From positions 82,368,003 to 82,432,002 of the forward strand of contig NC_134398.1 of NCBI RefSeq assembly GCF_050003625.1: 64,000 bases of DNA. Reading direction: 5' to 3'. This document shows, piece by piece, positions 1-11,058 of the stretch (position 1 is its first letter; the number at the start of each line of letters is the position of its first letter). Under the pieces are notes generated by a model. That model was not told the origin of the DNA, searched no databases, and saw only the letters and a program-made list of their open reading frames with translations. The position numbers were made by a program, and so were the translations under genes. Source of the stretch: Haematobia irritans. Its lineage: Eukaryota; Arthropoda; Insecta; Diptera; Muscidae.

Positions 1-1390
1 AATGAATGAGAACTGAACAAAAGAAATGTTAATGCAATTTTAATTTTTAATGGAAACAACATGAAAGCTAAATATGAGAAATGATAATTAAAAATTTTTA
101 AATATAACAATATTAATGAAAGAAAGCTGATAATCCAGAAAAGAAAACATTGTGTTCTAGGGTCTTTAATTAGTGTATAAATGTACAAATTAATAAAACA
201 TCATAATAAAATTATAATCGAACTTGTTTTATTTTTATATACCGGGGTATAAGTAAATAATTGGGTGGTCTTATACGTTTTATACTTTTTAATATAAAAT
301 TAGTAAATTTTTCTGAACAAAGTTATATCCAAAATAAATGTTTATAGCAAATAATTAAATATTTTTTATTTAAATAGCAAAATAATTTTCTTGTATTCAT
401 CATTTGTCCAAAATGATTGCGATAGGCTGGAATGAAACGATTTAATTTCGTTGTGGCTTTTAAATTTCAGTTAGCGGCATTCTTGCATTTTATCAATTCA
501 AAACACTGGTTGAATTTCATAACGTGACTGAAATAGTTATTGGAACTTATACATTGGGAGAGTATAACATCCTTCAGTAAACCAGCCAATTGCTTCTCAA
601 TGTATTAATTTCAGTCAACGAAGAGTCTGGTATAGAACACTAACATCCCTTTGTGACGAAATATAAGTCGGGAACAGTGACTTTGGCTTAGGGACTACCC
701 TTGAACTTGAGTTATGGGCTTAAGTTGGTTGTTCCCCCCGATGTACAACATTGGCAAATGAAATGGCGTTATTATCCTTTGTGGGAACCGTGGTGGTGAC
801 CACTGGATTTTAAATTGCTAGTGAGGCGGCAACAGCATGGTATTGCAATGCGATTGTGTAGATATTGTGGACACCAACGAATTAAGTTTGTTGATGAATG
901 AGTCCATTGCTGCGCATGATGTAAAAGTTAGCATAACACCGGAATTATATGTTTTTTTGATGTGCGTTACAAATTGACGGTATCCATTTGGAAAAGCTGA
1001 AGAAGACAATGTACCACATGTTGTAAAAGCTGTTGCAGAATGTGGTAAGACACCAGGAGTAGAGCGGCTGGAGCTTTATTCTTAACAATTATTAGTGTCC
1101 AGTGCTGTATGAGATTTTTTTGCAAAACAATCCAAAAACTGGTAGAAAAACACTTTTCAAAACAATTATCATGAATGCGTGTATGTAAACAATCAGCTGC
1201 TGCGTATGTATAAGTAAAAATAGTATGACATTTGGCGATGTTGTCAATTAAATTGCGGAGAAATAAACGCGGAATAGCTCCAAAATAGCTGTTTTCTTCG
1301 TTCGAAATGTATTGTCAACACTCTCATTTTTCAACGCGAAAGAATGGTTAAGTGAAGTTTTTTTCGTGCCAACAAACATAGTACCCACCT
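1..1390. other. AT-rich sequence, no gene recognised; old miniature-element end
   Basis: No reading frame here resembles a known protein, and frames of about 60 codons are at background level for this composition. The last part (about 1,370-1,390) reads on the minus strand AGGTGGGTACTATGTT, like the terminus of the TTA-flanked element at 17,927-18,160, and is followed by TTA at 1,391-1,393. This suggests that an old member of that family ends here, directly against the hAT transposase remains. I could not find its left end. Confidence 0.5.
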
Positions 1391-1699
1391 TTACGACGGA
1401 AAGCAGATATAGCAGAAATAAAACTTTTAATGCGAGCAATTAGTGCAAACCAACAGTTTAATTCTATGGATAAATTATCCCAATTTAATCGATCAATTTT
1501 TCCTGATTCAGAAATTGCCAAAATGGTCAGTACAAATTGTGAAATTTGTAATATAGTTAAAAATACTAAACACAAAAATATTTTTTTAATGGTTTCTTAT
1601 GGTCGTACTAAAGCTGGTCAAATTGCTGAATTCCTGGGAAACGAAGGATTTCAACTTATGACTAGCCGAATGAAAGAACGCATGTTTAGTCTTATTATA

Positions 1700-2673
1700 C
1701 ACGGATGAAAAAGACTGTTTTTCATATGTTTGGCTATAAACATTATATGTTTGGAACACAAATTTTTAAACACAATATTTTTGAGTGCATGCATATAATG
1801 TTCATAAACTAGCAGAACATGTTTGGGACATATATGTTAATATGTTAGAACATATTATGTTTGGGACATAAAATGTTTGTAAATATAATATGCTTGGATG
1901 CAAACATATATTAATTTAGAAATAGCCTATAAACATATATGTGTTTAGTAGCTTGGAGCGCTATTTAACAGGGAGCGATATTGAATTAAGTTGGTGGTTG
2001 TTGCTTGTTATTACAAAATTAACATTTTATTTTTCCTTGGGCAATTGATCAGCTACTTCTTTGATCCTTACAAACTGTGTGGTCCGCTGTTCGAATCCCC
2101 GTCCGGCAAAAGGTAAAATTAAAATAAAAAAATCATACAATTGAATAATTTCTTCTACAATGTTTGTATTACAGAAAAAGGTGCTAAGAACTAAAAAATC
2201 TCGTGGAAGTGAGAAAGATGTGGGGGAATATACAATTGGGCAGAAACAAAATTTTGAGCATTCAGGTCGAAAACCTATGTTGTTAGCACCTATATTACCT
2301 GTTTATTTTCATAATTCATTATGATTGTAAATATATAAATAAATAAATAAAATTTTGAGCACAATATTGTTTGGGAGAATTTTTTAAGCATATAATATTT
2401 TTGGGTGCAAAATGCTTCCAAACATATTATATGTTCACATAATAACATATTGTTTTTTGGAAGACAACATTATTGAATTTGGATGCAAAAATACAAAATG
2501 TTTGGAACTTAGACTAACCAAACATATATTGTTTAGACCAATATGCTTTCAAACATATTATATATTGGAAGAGATCAAACATATAAATGTTTGGGCAATA
2601 TCCAAAAATGTATATGCTTGAAGCAAAATATGTTTGGGAGTATATGTTACAGAAGCGATTTTTTGTGAGCGTG
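1700..2673 (+). mobile_element. TA-flanked non-autonomous element, copy 1 (CAC-A-tract ends)
   Basis: A 974-bp element is bounded by TA at 1,698-1,699 and 2,674-2,675. It starts CACGGATGAAAAAGACTG and its right end on the other strand reads CACGCTCACAAAAAATCGC, so the terminal inverted repeats are imperfect. It is rich in short ATATGTTTGG-like words on one strand. Copy 3 (7,548-8,517) is nearly the same sequence in the opposite orientation. No coding capacity was seen. It sits inside the hAT transposase gene. A tRNA-like segment lies at 2,047-2,107. Confidence 0.9.
2047..2107 (+). repeat. tRNA-like (SINE-derived) segment inside copy 1
   Basis: The segment has a box-B-like GTTCGAATCCC and a tail GGCAAAAGGTAAAATT shared with 4,194-4,268 and, inverted, 8,110-8,170. 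Box A is poor in this copy. It is best read as a SINE captured by the miniature element before it spread, not as a tRNA gene. Confidence 0.6.
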
Positions 2674-4002
2674 TAGACGAGACCACTGATATCTCCACTG
2701 ACAAATGCTTAGTGATGGCGATGAGACAATTTAATGAAAAGGAAAGAAAAGCAACTGATAATTTTTTTTTCGATTACACTCTTAGAAAAATATGTTTTTC
2801 ATATGTTCCGATATAAACAAAATGTGTTTCGGGCACAATTTTAAAACACAATATATTTAAGTGCAAACATGTAATGTTCCTAAACTAACACTAAATGTTT
2901 GGGACATCTATGTTAATATGTTAGAATATATTATGTTTGGGGCATGAATGTTTCATAAAAATCATATGTGCGAATGCAAACATATATAAATTTACAAAGT
3001 TCTACTAAACATACATATGGTGTGATATTTTATTCAAAGCGACAGAGAGAGTATAGAGAAAGAAATAGAGATGGAAACCGAGAGTTGACAAAAGATATCA
3101 ACATAACACAGCGAAAGAATCAAAAGAGAACAATTTCTGGAGAAACCGTTTGTATGATGTTTCGGAAAACTGTTTATGATAAGGCCAAAAATTTGATATG
3201 CTTAAGTCTAAATATTATTTAATTTGAATAAAGAGAATGGACATTCGGAACCAAGAGAATAGACATTTGAAAAACAAACAGCATATGTTTTCGTCTTGAG
3301 AACAGCATTTTATGTATGTGTGGACATGTGTTTTGTTTATCATTTTGGCATTATGGGCACAATTTTTTCTTGGTTCGTTACAAGAAATCAGGGGTCTTCA
3401 TAAAAATAACGAAAGGGCACTATACTCTTTTTAGAGTTGGGACAGTAAAATGAAATAAGGAGGAAATAGTGAAACATTACACAGTAAAATGTATAAAAAC
3501 AAAGTTTAGTCCCTCTTTATTAATAAGTAGTCCACGAGGAGTTGACGGACACCTTCAAATATAAAAGCGGGCATTAAATTCGAGTTTTGCAGCTAAAACA
3601 ATTTAAAAAGTTTACTTTCTTTAAAATGAATTATTAAAGAAAAATAAAAGGCATTTTAGAGCGATGGTGTTAAATGCCAGTAAAAAACTGTTCACGCCTA
3701 AATAAATGTATGTTTATATTATAAAATTATTTATGTATGTTTATACTCGACTCCACGTTCTTCTTTTGTTAGAGTTTTTGAATTCCTTCCAAATTTTAAA
3801 GTTTTGCACCAAAAACAGTTTTTTGTTACAAAATTGTTATTTTTGCAATAAAAAAATAATATTTTATCCAAAAATCAGTCAATTTCGTTTATATCAAGCA
3901 CTGCTACTGACTATAAATCTTTAATAACCCACATTTCGAAGTTTCATTATAAAAATTTAATATAGTATAAATATAAATGTGTAAATTAAAACAAAAAAAA
4001 AA

Positions 4003-4081
4003 GTGTTCGGTCGGAGCAGGGATTGAACCCACGACCCTTTGCATGCAAGGCAGACATGCTAACCACTGCTCCACGTGGCAA
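4003..4081 (-). repeat. tRNA-derived SINE head
   Basis: Read on the minus strand this has a box-A-like segment (GGAGCAGTGGTTAGCATG) and a box B (GGTTCAATCCC) in tRNA spacing. Related heads occur at 16,680-16,762 and, as split copies, at 22,055/25,662 and 28,513-28,567. This fits the pol III promoter part of a fly SINE rather than a functional tRNA, because the acceptor stem does not pair. Confidence 0.7.
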
Positions 4082-4193
4082 ACAAATGTATGTTTCTGTT
4101 AAATAATGTTATGTTTGCATGGGTTAGTGGGCGCTGCAAATTATGCTATATATATATGTACCTTATAACGATAATTATCTGCTGGTGACCATA

Positions 4194-4268
4194 ACAGCTA
4201 CGTAGCCCAGTGGATAGTGTGTTGGCTTACAAACTGTATGGTCCTCGGTTCGATTCTCCGTGCAGGCG
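4194..4268 (+). repeat. tRNA-like segment with boxes A and B
   Basis: The segment contains TAGCCCAGTGGATAGTG (box A-like) and GGTTCGATTCT (box B-like) at tRNA spacing, followed by the same GGCGAAAGGTAAAATT tail as in the other copies. It lies inside copy 2 of the CAC-type element and is probably the best-preserved version of the captured SINE. Confidence 0.65.
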
Positions 4269-5880
4269 AAAGGTAAAATTTAAAAAATTTATAAAAGTGA
4301 ATAATTTCTTCAACATTATTTGTATTACAGAAAAAGGTGCCAAGAACAAAAATATTTCGGGGAAGTGAAAATAACGAGTATGTTAGGGAATGAGCACAAT
4401 CGTCTTTGGGAAAAATTCTTCCAAGCATATAATATTTTTGGGCTCAAAATGCTTCCAAACATATAATATGTTCACATAAAACAAACATATTAATGTTTCG
4501 GCAGTATCCAATAATATATGTGCTTCCTGCAAAATATGTTTGGAACATATGTTAAAGAAGCGATTTTTTTTGAGGGTGTAGTTGCATCAAAGGATAGCTC
4601 AAGTCATAGCATTTGCGATGCCGTTCTTACCACTTTGGAAGAAAATGGAATACCGTTGGTAAATTTTGTTGGATTTGGAACAGACAACGCATCGACCATG
4701 GTTGGATCGAAATGTGGTGTAGCAACCATGTTGAAGAATAAAATCCCAGATCTGTTCCATATTGGGTGTGTTTGTCATTCTATGCATTTAGTTAACAAGG
4801 CCGCTTTGAAATGCATACCAGATGATGTCGAGCAAAACCAACGAAATCTTTTTAAATATGTTAAAAGTTCTAAACGCCAATCACGGTTTAAGGAGCTCCA
4901 AAATATTTTCGAAGTCCCAGAACATAATACTTGAGACTAAGTGATACCAGGTGGCTTTCATTTAAATCTGTTGCGAACAGAGTTTTAGAACAATGGGATG
5001 TATTAGAAAGTTTTTCAAGGAAGAAGAAAAAGAAGAAACCTCTTCAGAAACCCTCAACAAAATTCATGCCATACAAAAGGGATTATGTCCAAAAAACAAA
5101 AACTACTTGAAATTTTTGGTATACATTCTTTGTATTATGAACAAATTCAATAGACTATTTCAAGGGGAATCTTCAAAGATAGTATACCTTATTCCTTCTA
5201 TAAGAAACATTTTATATCAAATATACAGCAATTTCCTTAAAAAGGAATATATTTTTGAAAACATTAACTTCAAAAATAAGTTACACATCAAGGATGTAAA
5301 TAATATTTACATTGAATTTGAAGCTGAAAACATAATACTGAAAGTAAGCTTACCAACTAAAGAAATTTCTATTATTAAGAGTAACATTCTAAAATTTTAT
5401 CAAAAATTATGCGAGTAATTATTAAATGCTCTAAAGTATTTGGATCAAATATTTTTCAAATCAAACAATGATATGAATTATTTTGAACTTTTGTCTGCAT
5501 TTAACTTCATTATAAAGAATCTGGATGACTTTGTCAGTGAATTTCAATCATTGCATTATTTATTGAAAACTGATGAACAAATCAATATTTGAAATAGTTG
5601 ATGCAGAAGACTTTTGGCGAGAGATAGCTAAAATGAAAAATATACTTAATGAACCATTATGTTATGTAATCTCGTAGCATATATATTTACCACACAGTAG
5701 TGCTTGCGCTGAGCGTGTTTTTTTCTAAGTTAAAATAAACTAACTAATAGACTAAAAGTTCAGACATGCGATGAAAGACTATCAGCATTTGTTTGATACC
5801 GACTTAGAAGGATGGATTCCGAATTCAGAATTAACTGATAAATTCAGAAAAAGATTTTCTGTAAAATAAAAATTCAAGCA

Positions 5881-7547
5881 CAATTTTTTTACAATTGAAT
5901 TAAACTTATAAAATATTTTTTTATTTTAGTTTTTGTTTAAAAAATGTACTGTTGTACTCCTATGAATTTTTAATTAGTTTTTCTTTTAATAAAATTAATT
6001 TTTAAAATTTGGCTCTTTCGTTGTCTCTTTTTTTATAAATTTGGCTCTTTTTCTGGCTCCTTTTCAAAAAAGTCAGCGGCAACGCTGATTTTAAGAGTCG
6101 AAGTTGATGCAAATTTTTAGAAGTTATTAATAAGAGTGCGGCTGGACATTGAAAAGGATTTGGAATCCCGAAGATTATCGAAGTCATTGTTTTGAGACAG
6201 AGATCAACACAAAAAGAATGAGAGTGTTCCCAATATGAAACGGACCAAGGAATAAAAAACATGAAGTTTTTAAATTTGTTATCAATATAGAATAAAAGCG
6301 AAATAAAGAATTTGAAAACGGATTGCCCAGTTTTATATCATTTATACGTTCAGTCAATATGTCATATTGGGATGTTCGATACACAAGTGCTCTTTCAGTC
6401 AAATCATCTACATATTACTTTGATGTGTCATTTGTACATTTAAGAGTAAGCTTACCCAGTTCCAGTGATTTCGTCATTTCTGTAATTATTTTGTTATTAA
6501 TTCAGAACCAATGAAGCGAGGAATCACTTAGTGTTAAACAAATATAGAATTCGTGGGACTCTCGTGGACATAGTTTAGTACGAAATTTTAGGAAGTTAGA
6601 CAGCAATATGTAAATCGGAACTGATTTTTTCAAAATCAATAGTAGTTGTCTTCGAGCCCCTATGCCAAATTTGAGGTCGATCGGACTTAAACTGCGAGCT
6701 GTACTTTGCATGCAAAAATACACGAACAGACAGGCGGACATCGTCAAATCGATTCCGAACGTAATTCTAAGACAAACGGTCTAAACCAAATGAGCCCTTC
6801 TTCCTAGGGGCCCCCTCGAGTTTCAGGTGGGGCAGCGTCATTTTTGTTTGTGCAGGTTTTGTATCATTAAATTTGTTTAAAAAAAACACATAAATTTAAA
6901 AGTTCAACGAAACATAAATAATATATTACAAAAGAGAGTACCATTAGTACATTTCAAAATGTTAATTTATAACCCCAGTGAGAAATGCTTTAATTTGTTG
7001 TTGGTTTTCCATTATTAGTCGTTCACTACCTTTATTTGCAACGACTAAATATCTTACTAAAATATCGGTACTAGTAGCCATGTTTGTCTTCACACATTCT
7101 AAAAATGTTGATACAATTTTCGACGCTTTTAGACATTAAGTCAAAATATCGACCTTGCCATCATGTTGAAACTCATTTGAGATGTACTTTATCAGCAATA
7201 GAACCAAATATTAAAAAACTAGCTTATGAAAAGAACAATTGCCAAATTTCCCACTGATTGAAAAACTCTTTTATATTAATAGCTCATTCGCATTAGGCTC
7301 GAAATCTATTAAAAGTAGATTTGAAATCCCTTTTTTATAAGGCAAAGGACAGTTGAAATCTAGTTAACGTAGATTTTGGAAGTGTAATGTGTATGAGGTA
7401 TAATACTAATTAACATTGTCATTTTTAATTATTTTTAATAATTGATAATCATATATTTACACTGAAAAAACAGTGAACCCTTTTTCATTGCAAATGAACT
7501 AAACTGTAGTAATATTGACCATGATTTAGCCCTTAAGATTTTTTCTA
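5881..7547. other. Relic repeats, no gene
   Basis: After the hAT remains there is AT-rich sequence with fragments of dispersed fly repeats. The stretch about 6,520-6,840 resembles the 'cagacaggcggacatcgtc' class also seen near 57,240. A short element at about 7,275-7,405 has imperfect terminal repeats and a second copy at about 10,530-10,660. A CAC-type end with TA (CACTGAAAAAACAGTGAACC, from 7,460) resembles the element at 44,652. No protein match was recognised. Confidence 0.5.
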
Positions 7548-8517
7548 CACGCTCACAAAAAATCGCTTCTGTAACATATACCCCCAAACATATTTTGCTT
7601 CAAGCATATACATTTTTGGGTATTGCCCAAACATTTATATGTTTGATCTCTTCCAATATATAATATGTTTGAAAGCATACTAGTCTAAACAATATATGTT
7701 TGGGTAGTCTAAGTTCCAAACATTTTGTATTTTTGCATCCAAATTCAATAATGTTGTCTTCCAAAAAACAATATGTTATTATGTGAATATATAATATGTT
7801 TGGAAGCATTTTGCACCCAAAAATATTATATGCTTAAAAAAAATTCTCCCAAACAATATTGTGCTCAAAATTTTATTTATTTATTTATATATTTACAATC
7901 ATAATGAATTATGAAACTAAACAGGTAATATAGGTGCTAACAACATAGGTTTTCGACCTGAATGCTCAAAATTTTGTTTCTGCCCAATTGTATATTCCCC
8001 CACATCTTTCTCACTTCCACGAGATTTTTTAGCACCTTTTTCTGTAATACAAACATTGTAGAAGAAATTATTCAATTGTATGATTTTTTTTATTTTAATT
8101 TTACCTTTTGCCGGACGGGGATTCGAACAGCGGGCCACACAGTTTGTAAGGATCAAAGAAGTAGCTGATCAATTGCCCAAGGAAAAATAAAATTTTAATT
8201 GTGTAATAACAAGCAACAACCACCAACTTAATTCAATATCGCTCCCTGTTAAATAGCGCTCCAAGCTACTAAACACATATATGTTTATAGGCTATTTCTA
8301 AATTAATATATGTTTGCATCCAAGTATATTATATTTACAAACATTTTATGTCCCAAACATAATATGTTCTAACATATTAACATATATGTCCCAAACATGT
8401 TATGCTAGTTTATGAACATTATATGCTTGCACTCAAAAATATTGTGTTTAAAAAATTGTGTTCCAAACATATAATGTTTATAGCCAAACATATGAAAAAC
8501 AGTCTTTTTCATCCGTG
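7548..8517 (-). mobile_element. TA-flanked non-autonomous element, copy 3 (inverted)
   Basis: A 970-bp element flanked by TA (7,546-7,547 and 8,518-8,519), close to identical with the reverse complement of copy 1 and including its tRNA-like segment (8,110-8,170, minus). Together with copy 1 it forms long inverted repeats about 4.9 kb apart. No coding capacity was seen. Confidence 0.9.
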
Positions 8518-8684
8518 TACTTGTCTAGTTTATAATTCTCTTAAATTTTAGTTCATCTATAACATTGTATTTTAGTTCATTTTTACAACACCATAATTTA
8601 TATACCCCTACCAAGTTAAAAAGTCAGTATTATTTTGGTTTACTTGATTATTTTTTGGGAACCCCGCTAATAAAAATTGGTTAA

Positions 8685-9661
8685 CCCTTGTGTATGTGAT
8701 AACACCGGATGCGATACCAGCGTGATAAGGTCCCGTGGGACCTATAATAAAAAACGAATGGTAGAGAGGTTATCCCTACGATATTTTTCGATTATTTACT
8801 ATGGGTGGAGTCTTCTACGACTCACAAATTGCATATATAGATATTTGTTTGTAAATAAAGAGTTTTTTTTTATTTTTAATAGAATACAGATAATGGTTAA
8901 ATTTTTGATTAGTATTCTAGAGGCCCTGATGTTTGTCACAGGTGTGGTACCTATAAGTATCCTTATACGTACCAAGCAACAATATATTGTTTTAGAAGTT
9001 GAATGTTCTGAACAAACTGGATGTTTGAAGGAAAAACAAACCGATTTTTTGTAGTGACGTTCGTTTTGTTCGCAGTATTATGTGCAATAGTTGCTTCAAA
9101 CTTGGTCAAAATTGAGGAACATTTTGCCAAATTCCAGGAGCCTATGGGTCTGGAATATGTATAGAAATATAAAAACTTAGATCGGCCATGATTTCTATGA
9201 AGTTCAAATAACTTTTTTTCCACTTATAGTTTCGCTATATATATCCACTATCCTCGGAACACATAAAACTATGTACTATGAAGCAATGAAACCAATGGAA
9301 ACTTCAAAAATGACAAGTTCTTCTAAATAACGGTATTTTATGAAAGGATGTTGTTGTTATTAATTGTTCCAAATACAAAAATCGCATTATCTTTATGCAA
9401 CTTTTTAAACTGCGCTAAAACCACTAATGCAATTAGTGGTAGGTCCCAATGGACCTCATCACGCAGAATCGCACTAAACTTTTTAAAATACCTATAAAAA
9501 CCGATTTAATGATTCAATCACATAAAAATTTATAGTTTTCAACTTAAAACACTTTAATACAAGAAGTCATAAACCATTACTCTGCAAATCATGCAAAGGA
9601 TAAAGTTATGTAGGAATAAAAATCAAAAAAGTCCAGCGGGACCACATCACGCACAGAAGGG
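8685..9661. mobile_element. piggyBac-type non-autonomous element with TTAA duplication
   Basis: A 977-bp element lies between TTAA at 8,681-8,684 and TTAA at 9,662-9,665. The left end is CCCTTGTGTATGTGAT and the right end, on the other strand, CCCTTCTGTGCGTGATGTGG. CCC ends with a TTAA target are typical of piggyBac. Three internal GGTCC/GGGACC words near the two ends (about 8,729, 9,441 and 9,641) look like subterminal repeats. A 125-codon frame at 8,677-9,054 crosses the left boundary and resembles nothing I know. Confidence 0.85.
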
Positions 9662-9665
9662 TTAA

Positions 9666-11050
9666 GAGTCTCTTTAAAATGTCGACGACTAAACAATTTT
9701 TAAATCAATCATTCCACATTACAGAGAAATTAAATAATTAAAGGAACAACAAACCGTTATACTATTACGAAAATGTTCATACATTAAAAGAAAACTTTCT
9801 TTAAGCAAAAGTATTTTATAATAACAACTTATAATGGAAGTTCTTAATACAATGGTTTTTGTGAATAACAATTACGGCCACATTGAACAAGAAAGCAGTT
9901 TATTTTAACCCGCTGTTTGGACATTTTGACTTATCCTTAGTTTTTTATTCATCGTAAATATATTTTTCACATCGTAAGTATATTTTGCTGAAAAAAATGA
10001 AAGGAATAATGAAAATTGTTAAAAATTAACATGTAATAAAATATAATTTCCCACAAAAACTCTCATTACCCGGTAATCTTGTAGGTAAGCCTATTTAAAA
10101 ATTAATAACCACTTATTAATTGGCATCGTTTCGGATTACATTTACATACGCATGTCCAAGAAGGAAAGTACTTCTCCCCAGGAATACTTTCGGCCATAAA
10201 ATAAGTAGTGCATTTAAAGCATATAATTACCTAATATGTAATGACTTATTCATAGATACACCAAAGTTTGCAAAATAGTCACTTATTGTCTCAGCCAACC
10301 AAATCTCGAAAATATTGATTTCTATCGCCGATTACAATCTATCAAAATATGGCGAGTGATGCTGTAATAGGAGAACTACTTGAATAGAAACGAATATTGT
10401 ATAAATAAACAATAAATCTAATAAATACTCTAAATAAGATTACACGCAAATTAATTTCACACTTAAAATAGAAATAAATGTAGGTTGTTTAAGGGAGTTG
10501 GATTCGTGAATTACGTTATAATATATCCAATAGCCAATTCACATAAGGTTCGAAATCTACTAAAAGTGGATTTTATGTCTCTTTTTTATAAGTCAAATGG
10601 CATTTGAAATTTAGTTTAAGCGCATTTTGGGAGTGTAATGTGAATGAGGTATAAGAAAGCATTTATTTAAAACATAATATGATAATGTCATCAAACACAA
10701 TTATTATGAAATATTTGTGATAAAAATTTCTTAACGGAAAATTTTCCAGAATTACCGTTACATTACATATTCTTTTTGATTTTTTATGTAAGTGCTCGAT
10801 TATGTGAATAATTATACCTAATGGTACCATCATTTATTCTATTTTATTAATTCGTTAACTACAACTGCCTAAAAATTTGAGAATAACAATTCGAAAATTA
10901 CCGAGAAGTATTTATTTTTGTCATTACAAGTTAGCCATTATAACTCGCCGCAATGTAATGCAACGTGTAATGACAGCTTTACTCCTGGTAATGCCAATTG
11001 CAATGGGATGTGGTTACCTAGTTTTTGCTGGGTTGTTAGCTCTTTATATT
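9666..11050. other. AT-rich sequence with two dispersed repeats
   Basis: No gene was recognised. About 10,530-10,660 matches 7,275-7,405 (shared GGTTCGAAATCTA-like start and AGTGTAATGTG end). About 10,690-11,010 is similar to 44,090-44,340 in the opposite orientation, so it is a dispersed repeat. Short frames here, including one at 10,877-11,059, fall inside that repeat. Confidence 0.5.
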
Positions 11051-11058
11051 AGCTTGTA

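Larger units (their letters stand above)
2777..4578 (+). mobile_element. TA-flanked non-autonomous element, copy 2 (longer)
   Basis: A 1,802-bp member of the family of copies 1 and 3, flanked by TA at 2,775-2,776 and 4,579-4,580. Its ends are CACTCTTAGAAAAATATG and, on the other strand, CACCCTCAAAAAAAATCGC. The outer parts (about 2,777-3,010 and 4,390-4,578) match copy 1. The interior differs and holds two tRNA-like segments (4,003-4,081 on minus; 4,194-4,268 on plus). It also lies inside the hAT transposase gene. Confidence 0.88.
1397..5880 (+). pseudogene. hAT-superfamily transposase, broken by two insertions
   Basis: This is a decayed hAT transposase (DNA cut-and-paste; dimer acting in the nucleus). 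Coding pieces are 1,397-1,699, 2,676-2,774 and 4,581-5,880. The first piece has IKLLMRAISANQQFN and FPDSEIAK, the second has DETTDISTDKCL (the family's D-E-S/T-T-D block), the third has GFGTDNASTMVG and CHSMHL, and the C-terminal dimerisation block (LPHSSACAERVF) is visible near 5,690-5,730. Removing 1,700-2,675 (element plus one TA) restores frame exactly across SLII/DETTD. At the second insertion the frames differ by one base, consistent with loss of one T in the T9 run at 2,762-2,770. Stops and frameshifts follow 4,934. The family's N-terminal BED finger was not seen. A sequence CGGCAACGCTG at 6,077-6,087 may be the right terminus. Confidence 0.85.

Noticed and set aside
1700..2960. CRISPR-like or satellite array made of ATATGTTTGG words
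   Set aside because: Spacing is irregular, there are no unique spacers, and the words belong to a bounded TA-flanked element.
4003..4268. tRNA genes on both strands
   Set aside because: Boxes A and B are present but acceptor stems do not pair and the segments sit inside repeats with SINE-type tails, so they are SINE heads.
8677..9054. 125-codon frame as a gene
   Set aside because: It crosses the left boundary and TTAA duplication of the piggyBac-type element and matches no family I know.
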